Part shown: positions 8,290-17,387 of the stretch, piece by piece
Position numbering within the stretch: the stretch's first letter is position 1
How the letters are laid out: every line of letters starts with the position of its first letter
NCBI GenBank assembly: GCA_963795415.1
Contig: CAWCHQ010000001.1
Coordinates: forward strand, 1,922,001-1,986,000
From: CAVSUZ01 sp963795415
GTDB taxonomy: Bacteria; Pseudomonadota; Alphaproteobacteria; Acetobacterales; Acetobacteraceae
Direction of reading: 5' to 3'
Length of the DNA: 64,000 bases
The notes under the pieces: model-generated
What the model was told of the DNA's origin: nothing
Databases searched by the model: none
What the model saw: the letters and a program-made list of their open reading frames with translations, nothing else
Translations under genes and position numbers: made by a program

Positions 8290-8847
8290 GGGGCTGCCCT
8301 ATATCATAGTAGCGCCGTCGAATCGAAGCATAACTGGAGGACCCTAGATCTAGCCTGCCCTGCCCACATGCGTTACGCCAAAGACGGTGCGCAAATGGCC
8401 GGATCGCTCCGCCGCCGAAGGCGACGGGGGCCTCACCGAGCGCTCTCTCGCGGCCACGGAACAAGTCCTCGCCGGTAAACGCCCGGAACCGCTTTCCGCG
8501 ATTTCGCTGGCGGCCCACGTCATCACCCCAGGCGCGCCCGCCCGTACGCCCCACGCGCGAACGGAAAGAGCCTACCCCGCGAAGGCGGAGGCAGATGCTT
8601 CATCCAGACAGCCTGCCCGAAATGGGCATATGCGGGCGTTCGAGACCTCTGCCGATCGCGCCGCTGCCATGCAGTTGAGCGATTGCAATTTTCATCACCG
8701 CATTCGCCTCTCAGTACGCACCCCCCATCAGCGGGATTACCGCCGACCAGCCTCGCGCTACGACCGTTGAGGGCGGCTTAGGCTTGACGCCGGTCACCCA
8801 GCCGCCAGCGCAATCCGATGATGGGACAAGGCCCTTGGCAACGACGT

Positions 8848-8954
8848 CTAGAGCAGTTTCAGGCTGACTGGATCAGCCTGAAACGCTCTAACTCATTGTT
8901 TTAGAGCAGGATTTACGCGCTCCGACATTTCCGCCCAGCGCGATCCTACTCTAG
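8848..8954. repeat. compact palindromic MITE-like repeat, second copy
   Basis: Begins CTAGAGCAG and ends CTCTAG. The left half is an inverted repeat GTTTCAGGCTGA / TCAGCCTGAAAC with a 5-base loop. It is followed by GCTCTAA...TTTTAGAGC, which again is self-complementary. The block CGCTCTAACTCATTGTTTTA plus GAGCAGG is shared with the copy ending at 6521 and lacks any transposase sequence. It is probably non-autonomous and mobilised by the IS630-type element. Confidence 0.6.
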
Positions 8955-9028
8955 CCAGCTCAAGGGGCCCAGGGCGCGGCTCCTGCCGGGGCGGCTTCCT
9001 GGCGCCGGGACAACCACGGAATAAAAGA

Positions 9029-9056
9029 AGACGCGCCGGGCTGTCCCGGCGCGTCT
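9029..9056 (-). terminator. strong Rho-independent terminator-like hairpin
   Basis: A perfect 12-base stem AGACGCGCCGGG / CCCGGCGCGTCT with a 4-base loop. On the minus strand it is followed by TCTTTTATT, a T-rich tract. It would stop minus-strand transcripts, but the nearest minus-strand gene upstream ends about 590 bases away, so it may have served a gene now decayed. Confidence 0.6.
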
Positions 9057-9185
9057 GAGGTGGTTCGTTGGGAGGAACTCAACACGCGCAAAATTACACA
9101 TCACTCAATCGTGTGCAAGCATAAATTGCATTCTCCTCGATCCGATTCGGCGATGCAGCATCGACATCGTGCCAACCGGGGCGGC

Positions 9186-9570
9186 ACGTCTACCGTCCTG
9201 CTGCGCAGAAGCTACCGCGCGGACGGCAAAAACCAAGCAGCAAACCATCGCCAACCTCTCGGACCTGAACCCCGAGCGGTCGTGCAGATGCGTAGCATTT
9301 TGCGCGGCGAGAGACTGCCTCCCGCGGGAGGACAGGAGGCAGGGAGCGGACGATTTCGATGGCTTGCGCTCGTCGCGAAAGCAGCCTTGGCCAAACGGAT
9401 CAGAAGGTGCCGGGTGCCGTAGCGGCCATGTGCTGGCCGCGCATGGCATGGCACGGCGGGTGCCCCGACGCGGGCCGGGGCGAAAACGTAAGCTCGCGCT
9501 GGCGCTGATCATCGCCCGGCTGCTCGCTCCGGCTGCAAAGTCTGGACCCGGGCAAACTGTTCGGGCGTGA
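9186..9570 (+). pseudogene. IS1634/IS4-type transposase remnant, multiply frameshifted
   Basis: Pieces of a transposase N-terminal third appear in different frames: 'LLRRSYRADGK', then 'KTKQQTIANLSDLNPE' (compare the family pattern GKxxxxTLANLSxLP), then 'SGHVLAAHGMARR' (compare HGHVAAVLG) and 'RKRKLALALIIARLLAPAAK' (compare the xLALIxARxLxPxSKL stretch). Similarity is by eye. The rest of the transposase is missing, so it is a decayed fragment. It marks this 1.3-kb interval as a former insertion site. Confidence 0.55.
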
Positions 9571-9643
9571 GGTGAAGGACGGCGCCGGAGTCCTCCCCAC
9601 CGGCCCAAGGGCAAGTAGGACCTCGCAACGACATCACCGAACT

Positions 9644-11296
9644 TCAGGTCGAATAGTCGCTGAACGCCGCCCCGGCATAACGCGCGCGGTAGTCGGTTTT
9701 GACGTTGACCAGCGCGACCATCCCTTCGTCCACCTTGCGCTGGGCGCGCTCCAGCGCGGGGCGGATATCCTCCGGCCGTTCGACGTACTCGCCATAGCAG
9801 CCAAGCGCCTCGGCCATCTTGTCGAACCGGGTGTAGCCGAGGTCGCGCCCGGGCTTCTCGCGCTTCGGGTCCGCCGTCCAGCCGCCGTTAAGGCTGATGA
9901 CGACCAGGATCGGCACCTTGTGGCGAACGGCGGTGTCGAGTTCCATGGCGTTGAGGCCGAATGAGCCGTCGCCGTGGACCACGATCACCTGCTTATCGGG
10001 CTTGGCGATTTTGGCGCCGACGCCGAAGGGCAGGCCGACGCCCATCGTGCCGAACGGGCCGGAGTTCAACCGGTGACCAGGCGCGAACGTTGGCATCGTC
10101 TGGCGGCCGAAATTCAGCGTCTCTTGCCCATCGACGCACAGGATAGCATCCCGCTGGGCGAAGTTCCTGATCTCTTCCAGCAGACGGACCGGGTGGATGT
10201 CGCCGTCTTCGGCGTATTTGTTGGCTCCTGCGCTGCTGCGCTTGGCGGCTTCGCCCTCGGCGAGCTTCTGGCGCCATGATTTGTAAGTATCAGTGGTGAT
10301 CCGGTTGCTGATGCCGTCGATGAGCTGCTGCAGCACCATCTTGCAGTCGCCGACGATGGGGATATCGACGTAGCGGGCGGCGGCGGCGATTTCCTCGGGG
10401 TCTATGTCGATCCGGGCTATGGTTGCATTTGCTCCGAAGCGCGGCGGGGCGGCGTGACCGATAATGTAGTTCATGCGGGTGCCGAGCACGACGATCAGAT
10501 CGGCATCGCGGAAGGCGGAGCTGCGCATGCTCATATATGAGCAGGGGTGGTCGTCGGGGACGACGCCGCGGCCTTGTGGGGTAGTGTAGAAGGGGATGCC
10601 GATCTTATCGACGAGCGCGTGCATCTCCTCCCAGGCACGGGACCAGATCACGCCACTGCCGGAAAGCAGGATCGGCTGCCTGGCATTGACCAACGCATCG
10701 ACCAGCATCGCGACCTGCTGCGGGTTGCCCGGCGGACGCGCCTGCAGGATCGGTCGGCCGGCGAAGCTCCAATCGACCAGGCTTTCCTCGATCTTCTGGT
10801 AGAGAATGTCGCCAGGGAAATCGAGATAGATGGGCCCCGGCTTGCCGGTGATCGATTTCTGAAATGCGAAATTCACCTGCTGCGGAATGCGCTTTAGATT
10901 ATGGACCCGGTCGGCGTATTTCACGCAACCGCGCATTATGGCGACCTGGTCGATTTCCTGGAACACTTGACGGCCGAACTGGCTAATCGGCGATGATCCG
11001 CCGATGGCGACGACCGGGCAGCAATCGATCAGGGCATTGGCGACACCGGTGACAAGATTGGTGACGCCGGGGCCGCTCGCGGCCATGCAGGCGGATGGTT
11101 TCTGCAGCAGCCGGCTGTAAGCCTGGGCCATGAAGGCAGCCGCCTGTTCGTGGCGGACGTCGATCATACGGATGCCTTCCTTGATGCAGGTGGCCTCGGC
11201 CAGCAGCATCGGTCCGCCCATGATGAAGAACAGGTCCTCGACGCCCTCCTTTTTCAGGCATTTGGCGAGGATTTCGGAGCCGGTGAGTTCGGCCAT
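9644..11296 (-). CDS. ThDP-dependent enzyme, oxalyl-CoA decarboxylase / 2-hydroxyacyl-CoA lyase-like
   Basis: A 550-residue thiamine-diphosphate enzyme of the acetolactate synthase fold. It starts at 'MAELTGSEIL' (AGGAGA 9 bases upstream), not at the longer frame. 'DVRHEQAAAFMA' carries the ThDP-activating Glu near residue 50, and 'VHGDGSFGLNAMELDTAVRH' to 'VISLNGGW' is the metal/ThDP-binding motif. The middle domain 'VVLGTRMNYIIGH' resembles the CoA/ADP-binding region of oxalyl-CoA decarboxylase and HACL. It lies 22 bases downstream of a class III CoA-transferase on the same strand, so an acyl-CoA substrate is likely; acetolactate synthase activity is less likely since no small subunit is adjacent. 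The exact substrate is unproven. Confidence 0.8.
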   Translation of the reverse strand: MAELTGSEILAKCLKKEGVEDLFFIMGGPMLLAEATCIKEGIRMIDVRHEQAAAFMAQAYSRLLQKPSACMAASGPGVTNLVTGVANALIDCCPVVAIGGSSPISQFGRQVFQEIDQVAIMRGCVKYADRVHNLKRIPQQVNFAFQKSITGKPGPIYLDFPGDILYQKIEESLVDWSFAGRPILQARPPGNPQQVAMLVDALVNARQPILLSGSGVIWSRAWEEMHALVDKIGIPFYTTPQGRGVVPDDHPCSYMSMRSSAFRDADLIVVLGTRMNYIIGHAAPPRFGANATIARIDIDPEEIAAAARYVDIPIVGDCKMVLQQLIDGISNRITTDTYKSWRQKLAEGEAAKRSSAGANKYAEDGDIHPVRLLEEIRNFAQRDAILCVDGQETLNFGRQTMPTFAPGHRLNSGPFGTMGVGLPFGVGAKIAKPDKQVIVVHGDGSFGLNAMELDTAVRHKVPILVVISLNGGWTADPKREKPGRDLGYTRFDKMAEALGCYGEYVERPEDIRPALERAQRKVDEGMVALVNVKTDYRARYAGAAFSDYST

Positions 11297-11318
11297 CGGT
11301 GGGCGTCTCCTGGTTGTT

Positions 11319-12536
11319 TCAGCCGATGATGTTTTGCTGGCGCAGCGTGCCGATCTGGTCGGGGTCCATGCCAAGCCAATGGTTCAGCACGTCATCCGTA
11401 TGCTCGCCCAGGAGCGGAGCGGGCTTCAAGGTGGGTGGCCTGCCTGCAAAGCGGACGGGCCAGGCCGGCATCTTGTACGGGCCGGCCTTCGGATGCCGCA
11501 CGGTCTGCATGATACCGCGCTGCTCGAAGCTCGGGTCGTGCAACAGTTCGGCCGTGTCCAGCACGGCTCCCGCCGGGATGCCGGCGGCGCCGATGATGCG
11601 CATGGCTTCGTGCTTGTCGTGATGGCGGGTCCACTCCGAAACCATCGCGTCCACTTCGGCCTCGCGCTGGCGGCGGCCATCGGGGCTGTCGTAGCGGGGA
11701 TCGCCGATCAGGTCCTCGCGGCCGATGACCGCAAGCAGGCGGCGCCAGTGCTCGGGGTTGGCGCGGGAGGTATAAACATAAACGTAGTCGTTGGGGCCGC
11801 CGCCCTTGCAGGGATAGGTACCCATCGGGGGATTGCGGGCGAGCACGCTGCCGGAACCGGCGCGGTGGGCGGCCTCTTTCGTGCGGGTCTGGGTGGCGAA
11901 GGCGCCGCGGATGTACTGGAACATCGCGTCTTGCATGGCGATCTGGATATGCTCGCCTTCGCCGGTGCGAGAGCGCCGGTAGAGTGCGCCGAGGATGGAG
12001 ATGGCGAGCAGCATGCCGGTGCCGGTGTCACCGATAGTGGGGCCGGGCTTGAGGGGTGGTCCGTCCCTTTCGCCGGTGATTGACATTGTGCCACCGCAGG
12101 CCTGGGCAATCATGTCGAAGGCGAGGTTCTTCTCGAACGGGGAGCCGGCGCCGAAGCCCTTCACCTGGGCATAGATCAGTCCGGGGTTGATCGCGCGCAG
12201 CACATCCGGGCCAAGCCCCAGCCGCTCGATCGCGCCGGGAGCGAAATTTTCTGCAAAGATGTCGGCCGTGCGCGCCAGGTCCTTCACCAGCTCCAGCCCG
12301 CGCGGTTCCTTCAGGTTAACCGTGATGGACTTCTTGTTGGCGTTGTATTGCAGGAAATAGTGCGCGTCGGCGCCCTCGGGCGGGTTGATGCCTCGGCCCG
12401 GATCGCCGTTTTTAGGATTTTCGACCTTGACGACCTCTGCGCCCAGCCAGGCGAGGGCTTCGGTGCAGGAGGGCCCTGCCTCGAACTGGGTAAGGTCGAG
12501 CACGCGGACGTCGGACAGACAGTTTTCCCCACTCAT
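11319..12536 (-). CDS. class III (CaiB/BaiF/Frc-type) CoA-transferase
   Basis: A 405-residue formyl-CoA:oxalate transferase-family protein. Conserved regions are 'VRVLDLTQFEAGPSCTEALAWLGAEVVKVE' at the N-terminus, 'VNLKEPRGLELVKDLARTADIFAENFAPGAIERLG', in which the catalytic Asp of class III enzymes corresponds to the D in 'TADIFAENF', and 'GDTGTGMLLAISILGALYRR'. It is the first gene of a two-gene unit with the ThDP enzyme at 9644-11296. By analogy with frc-oxc pairs it would make the CoA thioester that the ThDP enzyme cleaves or decarboxylates; oxalate is possible but 2-hydroxyacids are equally plausible. Its divergent neighbour is the S10-S53 peptidase. Confidence 0.88.
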   Translation of the reverse strand: MSGENCLSDVRVLDLTQFEAGPSCTEALAWLGAEVVKVENPKNGDPGRGINPPEGADAHYFLQYNANKKSITVNLKEPRGLELVKDLARTADIFAENFAPGAIERLGLGPDVLRAINPGLIYAQVKGFGAGSPFEKNLAFDMIAQACGGTMSITGERDGPPLKPGPTIGDTGTGMLLAISILGALYRRSRTGEGEHIQIAMQDAMFQYIRGAFATQTRTKEAAHRAGSGSVLARNPPMGTYPCKGGGPNDYVYVYTSRANPEHWRRLLAVIGREDLIGDPRYDSPDGRRQREAEVDAMVSEWTRHHDKHEAMRIIGAAGIPAGAVLDTAELLHDPSFEQRGIMQTVRHPKAGPYKMPAWPVRFAGRPPTLKPAPLLGEHTDDVLNHWLGMDPDQIGTLRQQNIIG

Positions 12537-12683
12537 CGTTGGACGGCTCTCCCGGTATTTCGGCGAAGCTTAGGGCGGTATCCGCGGGGCGTCGACCCTT
12601 GCAGCCCGGCGAGGTTCGCGCGGAGACTTCCGCGGAGACTTGTGGGAGCGTGACGACTTCACATGCTCTCGGTGGAGGTAATC

Positions 12684-15463
12684 ATGGCAGCCGACCTCAC
12701 TCCCGAAGCAGCATTCGGGCAGCCGGACACATCGGACCAGCCGGTCATCGACACTACGCCTTATGGTTCGGGACCGGACGATTCGCTGCCGAGTGCCACG
12801 GAAAACGCCGCGATAACGCATCACGTGGCGACGGTCGGGGGCTTGCCGATCCCCTATACGACGACGGTCGGCCACCTGATCGCAGTCGATCCGACCAGCT
12901 CAAAGCCCGCGGCCTCGTTCTTTTTCGTTAGCTTCACCGCCGACGGGCAGGACCCATCGACGCGGCCGATCACGTTCTTCTACAACGGCGGTCCCGGCTC
13001 CTCCTCGGTGTTCGTGCTGCTCGGCTCGTTTGCGCCGATGCGCATCAAGACCAGCCTGCCCGGCTTCACGCCGCCGCCGTACACGCTCGAGGAAAATCCG
13101 GACACGTTGCTGGACCGGAGCGACCTCTGCTTCATCAATCCGGTGGGCACCGGTTACTCGACCGCGATCGCCCCATACAAGAACCGCGATTTCTGGGGTG
13201 TGGACCAGGACGCGCGCTCGATCCGGCAGTTCATCAAGCGGTTCCTGACCGCCTTCAACCGCTGGAACTCGCCTAAATTCCTGTTCGGCGAATTTATGGA
13301 ACGGCGCGGAGCTGCGTCCTCGGATGGTTGCTGCACGAGGATGGCATCGACCTGAACGGCATCACGCTGCAGTCGAGCGTGCTCGACTACACAGCCAATT
13401 TCAGCAGCGCACCGGGTCTGATGCCCACCTTCGCTGCGGATGCCTGGTATCACAAGAAGGTCCGGATCGAGCCGCCCCCGCCGGACCTGCCCGGCTTCAT
13501 GGACACGGTTATGCGCTTTTCCGCAGGCCCCTACACCCAGGCGCTTGCTGCGTTTCCCGATGCCGATCCGGCGATCGTGGACACGTTGAGCAAGTATCTC
13601 GGGATACCGGCGACGACGCTCAGGGGCTGGGGGCTCAATGTGGAGGCCTCCGACCGGCTGGGTCACGCGCTGTTCCTGGTCACGCTTCTGCAGGATCAGG
13701 GGCTTGCGGTCGGCGCCTATGACGGGCGTGTCACCGGCGTAGACACGGGCATCTCCGCGATCGTGTCTCCGGACGGCGGGATGAATGATCCAACGATGGC
13801 GGCAGTGGGCGGCGTCTATACCGCGATGTGGAACAATTACCTTAACAACGATCTGAAGTTCACGGCAACGGCGAACTTTGTGGATCTGAACGAGCAGGCG
13901 TTTCAGTACTGGGATTTCCGGCATGTCGATCCGGCGGGGCGGGTGCAGAAGCCCACCAGCCAGGGACTGCCGACGCTGTATACCGCGGGCGATCTCGCCG
14001 CCACGATGGCGGCGGTGCCGACCTTGCGGGTGCTGTCGGCGAACGGCTATTACGACTCAGTCACGCCGTTTTTCACCACCACCATGACACTCGCGGGCAT
14101 GCCGCTCGATGATACGCATATCCGCGCCAACCTGACGATCGGGTATTATCCCTCCGGCCATATGATCTATCTTGACGGCGCCTCGCGCACCGCCATGAAG
14201 GCGGATCTCGCGGTGATGTACGACGCCGTGTTCGCCAACGTGGCCGCGCGCAAGCTGCGGATGGTCGTGCTGGCGCGGGCGCTGCCGGCGAACCGGCGCA
14301 TCAGGTCTTACCTCCAGCGGCCGCGTCCCGGGCTGCGGCCGGCTGACCAGGCGACGGCCCGGCCGTGGCGGATGGGAGATCTCTGTGCGGCATATGACTG
14401 GCCGTCGAAATGCCCTGGCGGTGGCGTGATCGCCATCCTGGAGTTCGGCGGCGGTTGGGTAAAGAGTGACCTGGACGGGTTTTTCAAGCAGGCCGGCCTG
14501 CCGGCGCCGCGGATTACCGATGTCGTGGTGAGCGGCCCCGGGAACACGCCTAACCGGCACCGCAATGACCCGGCGGGCGACCCCGACGGCGAGGTGGCCC
14601 TGGACATCCAGATCGCGGCAGCGTCGTACAGCATCGCGACGGGCGAAGCGGCCGAGCTGCGGATCTACTGGTGTGATCCCGCCGATTTCGGCTCGATGGC
14701 GTCGGCAATCGCCGCGGCCGCGGCAGATGGCTGCGATGTTTGCTCGGTTTCCTGGGGAACTGATGAGGCCAACTGGCAGATGATCAGCCAGCAGGCCGGG
14801 GTTGACTACGTCGGCAGACTGAACGCGGCGGCGCAGGCTGCAACGAAGACCGGCATGGTGGTGTTTGCCGCCGCTGGCGACAATGACAGCTCCGATGGCG
14901 GGCCCGATCCGGCCAATGTCGATCTGCCGTCGTCCAGCCCGTTCGTTGTGGGCTGCGGCGGGACGCGGAAGAGCGCCACCGGCGAGACGGTTTGGAATGA
15001 GGATCCGGGCAATCCGGACGGCAACGGCACCGGCGGGGGGTTCTCCCGCTTGTTCCAGCCGATGCCGCCGTGGCAGGCGAACGCCCCGCACGGCCCCGGA
15101 CGCATGGTGCCGGACGTGGCCGCCGACGCCGATCCGCAAACCGGCTACACGATTTTCGTGCACGGCGCGACGGAGGTGGTGGGCGGCAGCAGTGCCGTCT
15201 CGCCGCTGTTCGCAGGGTTGTTCGCCTCATTCGGCCGCAAGCTCGGGTTCGTCACGCCCACGTTGTGGATGAATCAGACCGCCTTTCACGACATCACCGA
15301 GGGTGACAACGGATATTTCCGGGCGGCACCGGGGCCAGACCCATGCTCGGGGCTCGGCTCGCCGATCGGCCAGCGGCTTGCGGCGCTTTTTGGAGTGGTT
15401 CCGGCGGAGACGGATGGCGGGGGCGCGCCGCACCATGTCCGGAGGGCCCGGCGCCGCAAGTAA
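12684..15463 (+). CDS. S10 serine carboxypeptidase-S53 sedolisin fusion, frameshifted as sequenced
   Basis: Restoring one base gives a 926-residue protein. Residues 40-550 are a peptidase S10 domain: 'NGGPGSSS' oxyanion motif at 101, then 'PKFLFGE' at 197-203, Asp in 'NGYYDSVTP' (about 458) and His in 'YYPSGHMIYLD' (about 493). Residues 575-915 are an S53 domain with Glu637 and Asp641 ('GEVALDIQ'), oxyanion Asp733 ('AAAGDNDSS'), Ser837 ('GGSSAVSP') and the calcium-site end 'ITEGDNGYF'. The break at 13293-13294 falls exactly in the codon for the S10 nucleophile: after GGC GAA only TT remains before TAT GGA ACG, so Gly-Glu-Ser-Tyr-Gly loses its Ser codon. No signal peptide or S53 pro-domain is seen. 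The start has GGAGG 5 bases upstream. Confidence 0.8.
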
Positions 15464-15495
15464 GCCTCGCGCGAGGCGGGCCCGGAATCCGGGCC
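15464..15495. terminator. tandem hairpins between convergent genes
   Basis: Two adjacent inverted repeats, GCCTCGC/GCGAGGC (15464-15477) and GGCCCGG-AAT-CCGGGCC (15479-15495), sit directly after the stop of the peptidase gene and before the end of the convergent small gene. No T tract is present, so a terminator role is only suggested by position. Confidence 0.35.
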
Positions 15496-15507
15496 GCCGG
15501 CGGTCGT

Positions 15508-15780
15508 TCATTCAGCGAGCTCGCTGAGGGCGCCAGACGGGCAGACGACGCTTTCGACACTGGCGAAAAACTGCGCGATCGCCTCCTGCATTGCAGCCGC
15601 GAGCTCGTCTGTCCCGGTGTCCTGCCCGACGCTGCGCGCGGCTTGCAACGCGAGCACCTTCCGCGTGGCGAGCCACCGTTCCGGATCATCGTCGCGCACG
15701 GCCAGCCTTGTCACGAGCTGCCCAAGAACCGTCTCGAGGGCGAGCAAGCGCGCTGAAAGCTCTTGGAAATCTGGAGACAA
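15508..15780 (-). CDS. small hypothetical protein
   Basis: A 90-residue, mainly helical acidic protein beginning with a TTG preceded by AAGGAGAG. The N-terminal half 'SPDFQELSARLLALETVLGQLVTRLA' looks like an amphipathic coiled-coil segment. No motif or family is recognised. It lies between the Lrp-type regulator (same strand, upstream) and the convergent peptidase gene. Confidence 0.55.
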   Translation of the reverse strand: MSPDFQELSARLLALETVLGQLVTRLAVRDDDPERWLATRKVLALQAARSVGQDTGTDELAAAMQEAIAQFFASVESVVCPSGALSELAE

Positions 15781-15866
15781 GTCGCTCTCCTTCTTCGGTC
15801 AACAGCCTGCGGAAGGTAGATGCGCGCAGGCATGAGATCAGCGCCGTGACGGTCACGGCTGAGTGA

Positions 15867-16331
15867 TCACACCGGTAGTGGCGCCGATTTCATGCGCTCC
15901 ATAGCGAAGCGGCTGGTCACGTTGCGCAGCGGTACTGCGGCGATCAGGCGGCGATAAAACGTGTCATAGGCGGCGATATCCGGCACCGCGACATGGAGCA
16001 GGTAATCGACATCACCGCTCATGCGCCAGGCGTCGACGATTTCTTCCATGCTCGCGACAACATTGGCGAAGCGCTCCAGCCAGCCGCTGGAATGATCGGC
16101 TGTCTCTACCGCCACGAACACAGAGACGGGGAGGCCGATCTTCTCGGCATCCAGCACTGCCACCCGCCGCAAGATAACCCGGTCCTGCTCCATGCGCCGG
16201 ACGCGCTTCCAGCATGGCGTGGGTGTCAGTCCGACGCGGGATGCAATTTCGGCCAGTGAGAGCGAGGCGTTCGTCGCGAGCAGACGCAGGATTTCGCGGT
16301 CCACCCGGTCCAGATCCTTCTCTGCTGCCAT
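15867..16331 (-). CDS. Lrp/AsnC family transcriptional regulator
   Basis: A 154-residue regulator. Residues 6-55 form the winged helix-turn-helix ('LDRVDREILRLLATNASLSLAEIASRVGLTPTPCWKRVRRME' region) and residues 65-150 the RAM/ligand-binding domain with 'AWRMSGDVDYLLHVAVPDIAAYDTFYRRL', the usual effector-binding loop. Such proteins form dimers and octamers that respond to amino acids. It is transcribed away from a rhodanese gene (start 16477); regulators of this family often control a divergent neighbour, so the 145-base gap may hold its operator, though no palindrome stands out. The ribosome-binding site GGAGG is 8 bases upstream. Confidence 0.93.
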   Translation of the reverse strand: MAAEKDLDRVDREILRLLATNASLSLAEIASRVGLTPTPCWKRVRRMEQDRVILRRVAVLDAEKIGLPVSVFVAVETADHSSGWLERFANVVASMEEIVDAWRMSGDVDYLLHVAVPDIAAYDTFYRRLIAAVPLRNVTSRFAMERMKSAPLPV

Positions 16332-16476
16332 GATGTTGTCCTCCCTGGAGAGGGCGTTAGCGCGGGTTTGTGAAAAATTCTACTCCGAGATGCGGGAGCA
16401 TGGGTGAAACTTCCGCTGGACCGGGTAAGCTGGAGCGCCCCCGCGTCCGGCGGCAACAAACTCTTGGAGGCGACGA

Positions 16477-17354
16477 ATGCCTGACGGCTTCATACATCCG
16501 GAATTTCTCGTCGAACCCGAATGGCTGGCCAGCCACCTCGCCGATCCGGCGGTTCGCATCTTCGATTGCACGACCCACCTGATCCCTGACCCCAAGATCA
16601 CCTATCAGGTGGTCGGGACGCGCCGATTTCGAAGCAGCCCATATTCCTGGGGCGCAGTTCATTGACCTTCAGGCCGATCTGTCCGACGACACACACCGGT
16701 TTCGCTTTATGCAGCCTCGCGCCGAGGCATTCGCCAGCGCCATGCGTGATTTGGGGGTGGATAACGCCAGTCGCGTGATCCTGTACAGCACCGCCAATGT
16801 GTGGTGGGCCACACGCGTCTGGTGGCTGCTGCGGGTGTTCGGTCACGACAACGCGGCCGTACTGAACGGCGGGTTTCAGCGATGGAAGCGCGAGAACCAC
16901 CCGGTCGAAATCGGGCCCCGCGAAGCCCCGGCCGCGAGGGAATTTCAGCGTCTATGACGTTCGCAACCTGATGGTCGGCAAAGAGGAGGTCCGGGCAGCG
17001 ATCGGCAATTCCGCGACGTGCACGATAAACGCGCTGCTGCCGCAGCAGCACGCAGGGACCGGAGGAAATTCTTATGGCCGGCCGGGCCGCATCACTGGCA
17101 GCATCAACGTCCCGGCCGCGCATCTGGTAAATCCTGAGACGAATAACTTTCTTCCGGCGGATGAGCTGCATGCCCTTTTTGCCCAGCGTGGGGCGTTGGA
17201 CAGGCGAGTGATCACCTATTGCGGAGGTGGCATCGCGGCGAGCGCCGACGCCTTCGCGCTGGTTATGCTGGGCCACACGGATGTGCGGCTTTACGATGCA
17301 TCCCTGTCGGAATGGGCGATCGATCCGGAGCTGCCGATGGAAACCGGGGTGTAA
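16477..17354 (+). pseudogene. thiosulfate/3-mercaptopyruvate sulfurtransferase, two frameshifts as sequenced
   Basis: Three consecutive frames join into one 291-residue two-domain rhodanese. The first is 'FIHPEFLVEPEWLASHLADPAVRIFD'. After an apparent extra base near 16611 comes 'RADFEAAHIPGAQFIDLQADL' then 'RVILYSTANVWWATRVWWLL'. After another extra base near 16939 comes 'FSVYDVRNLM' and the C-terminal domain with the active-site loop 'YCGGGIAASADAF' (Cys persulfide site). Both breaks are repaired by deleting one base from a short G run. Either a real pseudogene or two sequencing errors. The start has GGAGG 6 bases upstream. The enzyme family transfers sulfane sulfur to thiophilic acceptors. 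Confidence 0.8.
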
Positions 17355-17387
17355 TGGGCGAAGCGCTGCTCTTCGGTCGATCCTGCT

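Larger units (their letters stand above)
8290..9643. other. gene-poor, decayed region with repeat, terminator and transposase remnant
   Basis: No intact gene. The longest frames have Arg/Pro-rich random composition. Within it are the palindromic repeat (8848-8954), a strong hairpin (9029-9056) and a decayed IS1634-like transposase (9186-9570). The stretch 8340-8800 shows nothing recognisable. Confidence 0.6.

Noticed and set aside
9105..9614. 169-residue minus-strand frame
   Set aside because: Low-complexity, and the plus strand shows transposase remnants in the same stretch.
13154..13924. 256-residue minus-strand frame in the S10 region
   Set aside because: Shadow of the peptidase frame; no motif and no ribosome-binding site.
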